This document shows positions 56,460 through 64,000 of a stretch of DNA of 64,000 nt, in pieces. A program made the translations under genes and the position numbers. Source of the stretch: Athripsodes cinereus (Eukaryota > Arthropoda > Insecta > Trichoptera > Leptoceridae); assembly GCA_947579605.1 (NCBI GenBank), contig OX388325.1:13697572-13761571 (forward strand), written 5' to 3'. The stretch's first letter is position 1, and the number at the start of each line of letters is the position of its first letter. The notes below the pieces were generated by a model. The model searched no databases, was not told where the DNA came from, and was given only the letters and a program-made list of their open reading frames with translations.

Positions 56460-56930
56460 AAAAAAGTGAGGTGTATGCAAGTGAGACGTGGACATGGTTA
56501 AAGAAGGATGAAAGTGGCATAAATGCAGTAGAAATGAGATCGTTGAGAAGGATGTGTGGTAAAAGTCTGAGAGATCGTGTGCGTAACAGTGATTTACGAG
56601 AGAAATGTGGAATGAAAGTTGGTGTAGTAACAAGGATGAATGTAAATAAGTTACGATGGTTTGGGTATGTGAAAAGAATGAATGAGGACAGAATGACCAA
56701 GAAGATAATATATTTGGCTGAGCGGAATGGTGCTCGGAGACGTGGACGTCCGAGGATCAAATGGCAAGATCATCTAAAGCAAATCCTACAGGAGTGCATT
56801 GAACAGGAGAGCATGCATGAGGAATTGTATGACAGTGACGGAAGCGAAAGACATATGCAAGGATACAAGGAAGTGGCGCTCGATCCTTTCTGCCTACCCC
56901 GCGAGGGAAGCGGCGTGATGGTATGTATGT
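56460..56930 (+). pseudogene. RTE-like 3' fragment, diverged family
   Basis: SETWTWLKKDESGINAVEMR, NKLRWFGYVKRM and RRGRPRIKWQDHL, then cctaccccgcgagggaagcg. Related to, but distinct from, the 23087 element. Confidence 0.85.
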
Positions 56931-57187
56931 ATGTAGGTATATTCCCACACTTTTTCCAAACATTCTGATTTAATAACCACAAATTCCCCATAACGATACA
57001 TCTACCTATAGAAATAATAATTCACCTACCTCAGCAATGATTGCAAAAACATTAACAACGATAATTTCTTACTGCACATTATTGTAATTCGTTTACAAGA
57101 ATAACAATTTCATGTTAATAATATATAAATTTATGTGTTCATGTGCACGTATGTGTGTATCCATTATCATTAACATAACATAACATG

Positions 57188-57424
57188 CATAGACAATAAT
57201 TCACACAGATCGAGCTAGTCCCAAACTAAGATTGAATCTTGTATTATGGGTACTAACGCGACGATACACATACATATATACAATGTACTTAACACATATA
57301 CATGTAACACTTAGACCCAGAACAATTTGAAAATGGTCATTCTTCAATCTGCCATGGCCGGGAATCGAACCCGAGATCTCGTGACTCAAAGGCAAGTGCG
57401 TTACCCCCGCGCCACACTGGCCAT
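57188..57424 (-). mobile_element. tRNA-derived SINE family A, most complete copy
   Basis: The minus-strand 5' head has 'tggccagtgtggcgcggg' (A-box-like), 'cttgcctttgagtcacgag' and B-box 'gggttcgattcccggcca'. Then comes an unrelated body ending 'gactagctcgatctgtgtg'. The tRNA-like part is not expected to be a functional tRNA because it runs into the SINE body with no acceptor closure. Confidence 0.75.
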
Positions 57425-57429
57425 TATAT

Positions 57430-57678
57430 TTTTCAGAGTTCTGTGTGGATAGACGTAAGCTGAGATGTCAGCACAAGTATTACATGGATGTTCGAAGGGA
57501 AGTTCTGAAGGGAATGCATGACCTGGAAAACTTAAAAGCACAGCCGAAGAGTGCACAAAATGGAGGAATTTTGTTCGTAACTATACTTATTTCTAACAGC
57601 CCTTATAGGGCCATGGTCTCCAAAACAATAGATCTCCAAGCCTTTCATCTTGAACAATGGAATGCCAGTCGTCTTTAA
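57430..57678 (+). other. Unassigned reading frame after an acceptor-like tract
   Basis: Follows ttatatttttcag. The frame reads CVDRRKLRCQHKYYMDVRRE and continues to 57678 without recognisable domain. Its charged composition up to about QPKSAQNG looks coding-like, the remainder less so. It could be an exon relic of a host gene or chance. Confidence 0.25.
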
Positions 57679-57689
57679 CATTTAGCTCT

Positions 57690-57830
57690 TTAGATCTCGG
57701 TTGTTTTTTTCTAATAGTCTTTGTCTTGGTCTGCCTAACGGTCTTCTGCCCTCTGTTTTACCTTGCAGAATACATTTAGAAAACCTTTCTTCTCTGGATC
57801 TGACGACGTGGCCATCACATTAGTTTAGAG
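57690..57830 (-). pseudogene. RT C-terminal relic
   Basis: The minus strand encodes GHVVRSREERFSKCILQGKT then GRRPLGRPRQRLLE, the G.R..GRP..R block at the C-terminus of RTE/L2-type proteins. Confidence 0.55.
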
Positions 57831-57879
57831 TTTATAGTTTTCCAATTGTCCCTAGGCCCCTGTTATGCAGGCACTTGGA

Positions 57880-58600
57880 CTCGTCATACATAAATTCTCA
57901 AAATTCATTACAATTTCAAACACAATCAATGAAAGAACAATCAAAGTAAAACAAAACATCAAATTACATTATTTTTGTAGTCACGAATGTAAATAGTCCG
58001 GATCCACAACGTCAAATATTAAAATACATAATTCAAATTATATAAATGAAAACTTATGAAATACTATTCATTCATCATTTCGTCAATGGAATAAAACGAT
58101 TTATCAACCAGATACGATTTCACCCTTCTCTGGAAGATCAATACATCATCGCACTTGATTGTATCTGGAAGCTTGTTGTAAAGTCTTACACTTAGACACA
58201 AAAAACTACGATCCAACTTAGAGAGCCTGTGTTCTATTGGTCTGATTTTATGTTTTAATCGCGTATTATAGTTATGAAAATTTTCATTAAGTGGTGTGTT
58301 ATCTAAATGTTTCTTTGCATAACATATACATTCATAAATGTAAAGTGATGGCACTGTTAGGATTCCTTGCTCTCTGAATGCACTTCTGAAAGATTCCCTA
58401 TATTTCATGCAGAGAAGAGTTCTAATTGCTCTCTTTTGCAAAACAAAAATTCTTTGTGATTCAGAGGCATTTCCCCAGAACAGTATTCCATATGCCATTA
58501 TGCTATGAAAATATGAAAAATACACTAATCTTGCAGCTTCCACACCGCAGGTCTCTCTTATCTTTTTAATAGCATAAATTGCTGAACAAAGTTTTCAAGT
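57880..58600 (-). pseudogene. 5'-truncated LINE, RT C-terminal part
   Basis: The minus-strand 159-aa frame (58543-58064) has FHSIMAYGILFWGNA, LQKRAIRTL and VRLYNKLP, the region downstream of the RT palm in Jockey-superfamily LINEs. A UTR lies to the left. Different family from the three LINE ORFs above. Confidence 0.8.
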
Positions 58601-58863
58601 TTTCAAAGTTTTCATTCACGCGGTTCCTCGTGCATACTGCTCTCCTGTTCATATACTGAGTGCGTGCCCGTCCCTTAGCAACTGCTCTACATTGTGTATT
58701 TATTTAATCCTTAAACAGCCACACCTCCGAGCAGAAACATTCTTTGAAGCAAGTCACTCTTTCCTCTTACATTTTTTTTCAGATAACAGATTTTTTCCAT
58801 ATTCCCAAATCATCTTAGCTAATTTATACTCATCTTGGATGTAATACCAACTTTTTAGACTTT

Positions 58864-59000
58864 TTGCATATTTATTTATTCTTTTTGCACATCATTATTA
58901 TATAACAGTGTTAACAAAATAATACAAAATTTAAAATACCAAATAAAACAACACACAATTAAAAATACTAGGACGATATGCATGTAGATTATTACTATCA
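58864..59000 (-). mobile_element. LINE 3' end fragment
   Basis: Inverted relative of 21001-21090 (tatttatttattctttttgc, 'aacagtgttaacaaaataat'). Confidence 0.55.
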
Positions 59001-59252
59001 AGTGATTTCTTCCATTTAACCACGACACAATGAGATATACCTTACTAACAGATACAAATATATATTATTAGCAATACCGGGTGTATTGGCTAGTTATAAT
59101 GTACTCGATATATAAAATTTTATTGTACCTTTGCGTACTTATGGATTTATTTGTTGATTATATTTCTATCACACACGTACCTATACTCAAATGCAATCAA
59201 TTCATGATTCAGTGGTGGAACCAGAAAAGTAAATTGAAAAACTTCAGTCAAT

Positions 59253-59355
59253 GGGGGTCCGTGGTTCGATCCTAGGTTCCGGCAAACTCCCCTTTCACGA
59301 CACAAGCTTTAAGCTTACTGAGAAAGGTGTATAAGACTGTATTTGGGTTTGAAAG
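59253..59355 (+). mobile_element. SINE family B, 5'-truncated
   Basis: gtggttcgatcctaggttcc then acacaagctttaagcttact, as in 59965. Confidence 0.65.
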
Positions 59356-59540
59356 TATGTTTATTTAATTAAATATAAAATAATAACAAATTAGTAAAAA
59401 TACCCAAAACAGGACAAGAATAAGACAAGTAATAAAACAGAAATATTATCGAATAAGTAAATTATGTATAGAAATTGGTGAGTAACAAAAGGCCGTGTTG
59501 AGGTGTCCAAAACTCTTGGAACTCATTAATAAAAAAAGAA
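59356..59540 (-). mobile_element. R1-like LINE 3' UTR fragment
   Basis: Matches 15016-15180 ('acaggacaagaata', 'acaagtaataaaa', 'aaaggccg'). Third R1-like 3' end in the window. Confidence 0.6.
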
Positions 59541-59964
59541 TACTTGAAACATCCAGGGGTAAATGGTGAGAGCCCCTCCCTTAATAGACCTACTTATGTA
59601 CTTGTTGCGTTCCGCCACTGCGTGTATATAACACATTAGCAGGCAATGATTGCCTTTCGGCCACGGGAGCGGCAATACTAGTGTAGTGTGGTGCCGCCGG
59701 CAATTTTAAGGTAGCCGAGGGTTGGGATACTAAAGTAATCATCTCCCAATATACATACATACGAACATAGCGAGATATCTAGTTATATCTAATAATAATA
59801 ATAATATCATTATATTTATTTATCCATATAGCAGTTTTATGTCCGGTTTCTCTCAAGGAACAAAAATTAAATTGAAAAAGACAGTTCAGATATATTTGGG
59901 TTGGTTTGAAAATATCGCGCCCCTGCGATATTTATTGTATGATTGTATGTATTTGGTTTAAATT
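59541..59964. other. No recognisable feature
   Basis: No supported gene. A microsatellite-like (AAT)n lies near 59790. Confidence 0.3.
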
Positions 59965-60115
59965 TGAGTTCGTCGGTAGGGTGGAGGTAGAGTCTCCGCC
60001 TCGTGAACAAGGGGTCTGCGTGGTTCGATCCCAGGTGCCGGCAAAATCCCTTTTCACGACACAAGCTTTTAGCTTACTGTGAAAGGTGTATAAGGTTGTA
60101 TTTGGGTTTGTAACA
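59965..60115 (+). mobile_element. tRNA-derived SINE family B, fullest copy
   Basis: gtggaggtagagtctccgcc (A-box side), 'gtggttcgatcccaggtgcc' (B box), then a short body ending 'ggttgtatttgggtttgtaa'. Confidence 0.7.
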
Positions 60116-60129
60116 AAACCTATTCTATC

Positions 60130-60730
60130 TATGTCCATCTATTCCCTCACGCCGTATCCCAAGTGGGGTAGGCAGAGAGAACGGAACGCCAATTAGATCT
60201 GTCCTTACATACTTCTTTCGCTTCCTCTACAGTCATACAATTTCTCATGCACATACGTCGGTTTCTTTTACTCAAAACTCGTTATTGAGAATTTGATCTA
60301 CATGTTCAAGCCATGTAGTTCTCGGACGCCCGCGCTACTTCACACCCCTCCTTTCAGCCAAGTATATCCTCTTTGTCATTCTTTCCTCTTTCATTCGTTC
60401 CACATGACCAAACCATCTCAATTTATTTACACGCTCTCCACACACTATCCACAACACTCCTCTTGCATCCACTCATTCTTCTAATATCCTCATTCCTCAC
60501 TCTATCACGCAACGTTTTACCAACCATCCTCCTCAGCGATCTCATCTCCACAGCATTTATTCCACTTTCGTCCTTCTTCAACCATGTCCACGTTTCGTTT
60601 GCATACATTAGTGTCGGTACCAGGATGGTATTGTGCACTAGCAATTTTGCCATGTTCAACACATTGTCATTGCTGACAATGGGTCGAAGTGCACCGTTAA
60701 TCCTAGCACCGGCTACTTTTCTTCTTTCGA
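60130..60730 (-). pseudogene. RTE-like 3' fragment, cut by a LINE insertion
   Basis: The minus strand encodes MLVHN-type RTE sequence (LVHNTILVPTLMYANETWTW, LRRMVGKTLRDRV) and the RTE 3' end near 60150. Homology stops at 60731, exactly where the LINE tail begins. Confidence 0.8.
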
Positions 60731-60766
60731 TATTTATTTTATTTATTTATTTATACAGTTGTATAC

Positions 60767-60776
60767 GGCGCAAGCC
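60767..60776 (-). other. LINE 3'-terminal hairpin
   Basis: GGCTTGCGCC on the minus strand, preceded by tgtaaaa and followed by gtatacaactgta and (TAAA)n. Confidence 0.55.
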
Positions 60777-61234
60777 TTTTACATGTTTAAATATAAGACA
60801 GACTACAAAACACATATGTATATATACAATACAAATTCACATCAATACATCGTACATTTAAGAAATAAGTCAAGAACTAATAATATAAATTATATAAATT
60901 AGGTACATCAAAATTACTGATTATATAAATAATTAAAGAGACAATACAATCACAAAGTTACAAATAAAAGTCAGAAATTCAATAAAAGTTGTAGAATGTG
61001 ATATAAAAAAAAATATTAAAAAAATAGATTCTACACATAAATTACTAGTATAAAACAAATAAATGATTATACACAATATAGCAGAATTAAGCATTTTAAC
61101 ACTTCATCAAATTAAATTTATCAGTCAGAATGATCAAACAAAATAGTCAAAAAGTTAATATGGGTCAACATAATAAAAATTCTTAAAAATAGTAAACATT
61201 AAAAAGTCAGAACTCAAACCTCGATTGCCCTATG

Positions 61235-64000
61235 TCAGTTTTGTAATTTTAAATAGTTAACAACGTCAGTTTTGAATTTTGGGAAACTGTCAGCAAAAAT
61301 ATCACTATGATCTCCTACCAGATTCCCCAGTCTGTGAATTCGGATTAGTGGTGAATAATAAACATAATTATTCCGAGTATTAGATTCGTGAAATGTCACA
61401 GTTTGTCTGGTTAACCTGGCAGGAACACTAAATTGTAATAACTCGACCAATTCCGGAGAGTCAATGGCGCCACTCAGTAATTTATGCATGAAACAGAGAT
61501 CAAACAGCATCCTTCGGCTTTTCAAGGTGAGGAGACCAAGCTCATCCATCAGCGAAGGATAGTCTATATCCTCAACCGGGATTCCCTTTTTGTAGTTGAT
61601 CAGTCTCAAAAATTTTCTTTGCACCCTCTCTACACTATTATTGTGGATGGCATAATTTGGAGACCATATAGTTGTATTGTATTCCAATAGAGGTCTCACG
61701 AGGGATACAAATAGTAGCCTATAAGACTGAGTCAATCGTAGGTCGGATGCTAATCTGAATATAAAGCCTAGACACCTCATTGCCTTGCTGACAGTTTCCT
61801 CTATATGTATATTATAAGTTAGATCCTCAGAGAAAGTGATTCCTAGATCTTTTATGTTTGAAACACATTGGAGAACAACACTATCAATTGAGTATTCAAA
61901 AGTTATCTGAGATCTAGTTCTGTGAAAGCGGACAACCTGGCACTTCGCTGCATTAAGGTTTAGTTTATTTTGTTTGCACCAGTCATTCAACAATGCCAGA
62001 TTATTTTGTATTACAACGCAGTCTTCCAAGTTGTTTATAGATTTATAAAGCTTCAGGTCGTCCGCAAACAGTAATACCTCTATATCTCTGAAGATCTCAA
62101 CTATGTCATTCACAAACAAATTGAACAATATCGGTCCCAAATGCGATCCCTGTGGTACTCCACTGTATGCATAGACAGTTTCAGATACACAATTCCCAAT
62201 CTTCACTTTATGAGTTCGCCCTGTGAGGTAACTTTCTAACCAATGATAGAAAGTTCCGTCGATTCCATATCCACGCAACTTCGACAATAGCCTGTCATGT
62301 GACACTTTATCGAAAGCTTTCGAGAAATCTGTATATATGGAATCGACTTGACCTCTTTTGGACAAACTGTTGACTATATAATTTTGGTAGATAAGTAGAT
62401 TGGTGAGAGTGGATTTTTTAGGTATAAAACCATGTTGCAAAGAAGTGATTACATTATTAATAGAACTGCTTATTTTCCGAACGATAATTGACTCAAAAAG
62501 TTTGGGAATTGCTGACAGTATGCACACAGGTCTGTAGCTAGTCACTTGTGTATTGTCTCCTTTTTTAAATATTGGACAAATATAGCCCTCTTTCCAAATC
62601 TTAGGAAAAATTCCCAACTTTAATGATAATGAGAAAATAATATGTAGGTGTCCCGCCAATATTTCCATACAATTTTTAATGAACACGTTGGGAACACCAT
62701 CCGGACCAGCTACCTTTGAAGCATCCAAAGCAAGAATCGCATTCTTGACTTCGTCTATAGAAATAGTTATGTCGGGCAAATCGATTATTTTGTCAGAGGA
62801 AAAATCGAAGTTAGCAGATTCAGTCGGTTTATCGTAAACAACTTGAAAAAAAGAAGCCAAAAGGTTAACCGCACTCTGAGGTGAATCAGAATGCTGGTTG
62901 TCAAAGAAAAGGGTAGACGGAATCTCAACACGATCCTCCCTCAAACTATTTACAAACTTCCACAGATCCTGAGAACCCTGGGGCAAATTATTCTCAATAG
63001 AATCTAAATGTTGTTTATAACACTTCTTGGATAAATAAGAACACCGAGAACGCAAACCAGAAAAAACGTTGTAATCATCTATATCTGATGTTTCTTTAAA
63101 TCTCTTGTGTGCTATTTTTTTCTTATGAACAATATCTTTTAACTCAGTATTAAACCATTTTGGGTACTTTGAATATTTAACAGATATTTCAGGTATGTGG
63201 GTATCTATGCATAACTTTAAATTAGCGTAATAGTGTTCAGTTATAATGTTTAAATCATTTTCAGTTTGAAAAAAATTATAATCCATATTTTTCAAGAATG
63301 CATTTATTTCAGGGTAGTTAGCCCTGTGAAAGTTTCGTTTGAGAACTGGTTTGTTTTCTGAAACGTTTAGATGAGACAATATAACAATATCGAGAGGAGG
63401 ATGATATGCATCTACCGGTAGTATGGACGAGGCTGACTTATTGACTGTTATGCCAGGATCCGTCGAGAAAACTAGATCGAGAATTTTACCGTGACTATTT
63501 GTAACATTATTCGTCTGTAGAAAGCCGCAAAAGTTAGCCATGTCAACCAATTCTGCAGCTTTTTCATTTTTTAAATTGTTTGAGATTTGCAGTACATCGG
63601 AATAATGATTGTCATCTATCTCGTACAGGGTCTCCCAGTCACAATCTGGCATGTTGAAATCCCCTGTTAAAACAAACTTGTGATTTTTGTACTTTGATTT
63701 TAAGTACTCAATCTCCTCGTGATAGCATTTATATAAATTAATATCGGAATTAGGCGGAAGATATGTACATCCCAAAATAATAGTATCATGAGGGAGTTTG
63801 ACCTGAACAAGGATTTGTTCGATATTAGAGTTTTTCGTAGGTATTTTTTTGCTAATCAAAGATTTTGTTATTGCGATTAAAACTCCTCCCCCTCTCGATT
63901 TGCTACTTGTTTGTGCGTTTCGATCGAATCTGTACACATTGTAATTTGTAAAACCTAATTCTGAAGAACAAATAGAAGGGTCCAGCCAGGTCTCCGTAAA
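61235..64000 (-). CDS. LINE ORF2: APE endonuclease + reverse transcriptase, partial at 5' end
   Basis: The frame is open through 64000 with no start codon before the edge: the first visible residues are FTETWLDPS, inside the endonuclease, so the true start is outside. Endonuclease: GGGVLIAI, TGDFNMPDCDW, DAYHPPLDI. RT: VAGPDGVPN, SYRPVCILS, YTDFSKAFDKVSHD, GVPQGSHLGPILFN, catalytic FADD, then VRPLLEYNTTIWSP and the ERVQRKFLRLINY thumb/C-terminal block. It ends TAA-side at 61235 (VVNYLKLQN). With 921 visible codons and no stop or frameshift, it appears recently active. Clearly related to the protein at 8593 but diverged. Confidence 0.92.
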   Translation of the reverse strand, partial: FTETWLDPSICSSELGFTNYNVYRFDRNAQTSSKSRGGGVLIAITKSLISKKIPTKNSNIEQILVQVKLPHDTIILGCTYLPPNSDINLYKCYHEEIEYLKSKYKNHKFVLTGDFNMPDCDWETLYEIDDNHYSDVLQISNNLKNEKAAELVDMANFCGFLQTNNVTNSHGKILDLVFSTDPGITVNKSASSILPVDAYHPPLDIVILSHLNVSENKPVLKRNFHRANYPEINAFLKNMDYNFFQTENDLNIITEHYYANLKLCIDTHIPEISVKYSKYPKWFNTELKDIVHKKKIAHKRFKETSDIDDYNVFSGLRSRCSYLSKKCYKQHLDSIENNLPQGSQDLWKFVNSLREDRVEIPSTLFFDNQHSDSPQSAVNLLASFFQVVYDKPTESANFDFSSDKIIDLPDITISIDEVKNAILALDASKVAGPDGVPNVFIKNCMEILAGHLHIIFSLSLKLGIFPKIWKEGYICPIFKKGDNTQVTSYRPVCILSAIPKLFESIIVRKISSSINNVITSLQHGFIPKKSTLTNLLIYQNYIVNSLSKRGQVDSIYTDFSKAFDKVSHDRLLSKLRGYGIDGTFYHWLESYLTGRTHKVKIGNCVSETVYAYSGVPQGSHLGPILFNLFVNDIVEIFRDIEVLLFADDLKLYKSINNLEDCVVIQNNLALLNDWCKQNKLNLNAAKCQVVRFHRTRSQITFEYSIDSVVLQCVSNIKDLGITFSEDLTYNIHIEETVSKAMRCLGFIFRLASDLRLTQSYRLLFVSLVRPLLEYNTTIWSPNYAIHNNSVERVQRKFLRLINYKKGIPVEDIDYPSLMDELGLLTLKSRRMLFDLCFMHKLLSGAIDSPELVELLQFSVPARLTRQTVTFHESNTRNNYVYYSPLIRIHRLGNLVGDHSDIFADSFPKFKTDVVNYLKLQN

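Larger units (their letters stand above)
60731..64000 (-). mobile_element. Jockey-like LINE, 5' end beyond the window
   Basis: Starts (3' end) with (TTTA)n and the GGC-N4-GCC hairpin at 60767-60776, a ~470-bp 3' UTR (a truncated twin is at 45023-45487), then an unbroken ORF to the window edge. Inserted into an RTE relic. Confidence 0.9.

Noticed and set aside
57346..57424. tRNA gene on the minus strand
   Set aside because: Only the A/B-box halves of a SINE head; no closed acceptor stem, and the same head recurs with the SINE body at 3167.

Overview
This window looks like AT-rich nuclear DNA from an arthropod, most likely an insect and possibly a hemipteran. The evidence is THAP-domain P-like elements, Jockey/R1/RTE-type non-LTR retrotransposons, a copia LTR element primed by half of tRNA-iMet, hAT, piggyBac-like and other TIR elements, tRNA-headed SINEs and a lineage-type C2H2 zinc-finger family. 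The species assignment is inference. There are spliced exons and AATAAA signals, and nothing bacterial. No conserved single-copy host gene was recognised. Almost everything is mobile DNA, much of it nested.

Layout. 1-5 kb: two copies of a 485-bp MITE with 3-bp duplications (one split by an R1-like LINE tail), a hAT end, a zinc-finger 3' fragment and a SINE. 5.9-13.9 kb: a P-like element with terminal and subterminal inverted repeats, carrying a broken THAP transposase gene and, nested inside it, a near-intact LINE with one 1158-aa ORF that fuses ORF1-like, endonuclease and reverse transcriptase domains. 14.2-17.6 kb: an R1-like LINE with long target duplications, itself hit by a hAT MITE with a perfect 8-bp duplication. 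18.4-18.9 kb: the 5' part of a spliced gene. 19.1-21 kb: an intact 8-finger C2H2 gene. 21.3-26.1 kb: a LINE fragment and a decayed RTE element. 26.3-26.8 kb: a piggyBac relic and a perfect 58-bp palindrome. 27.0-31.6 kb: a complete but disabled copia element with LTRs, PBS, PPT and a 5-bp duplication.

32.3-36.4 kb is the most unusual part. A 314-bp tandem repeat (about 3.8 units) encodes a complete type III-topology hammerhead ribozyme in each full unit, the architecture of a small animal retrozyme. Beside it, in the same (AT)n tract, lies a 2.9-kb TIR DNA transposon with a roughly 770-aa DDE-like transposase (one frameshift) that I could not place in a superfamily.

36.6-47.2 kb: a second, dead copy of the zinc-finger gene. 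Its 5' region is split by a THAP-bearing TIR element. Its finger array has expanded with the same TAA stop copied four times. Its 3' flank is spread out by insertions and by a 250-bp satellite made partly from a motif of that flank. 47-60 kb: MITEs, SINE families, LINE 3' ends and RT fragments, with several stretches where nothing is recognisable. 60.7-64 kb: a second intact Jockey-like LINE running off the right edge; its 3' end shares a small hairpin with three other LINE ends in the window.

Functionally, RT-encoding LINEs would be the source of the SINE and truncated copies, the TIR transposases would mobilise the MITEs, and the hammerhead repeat would need a partner RT to spread. All of this is inferred from sequence.
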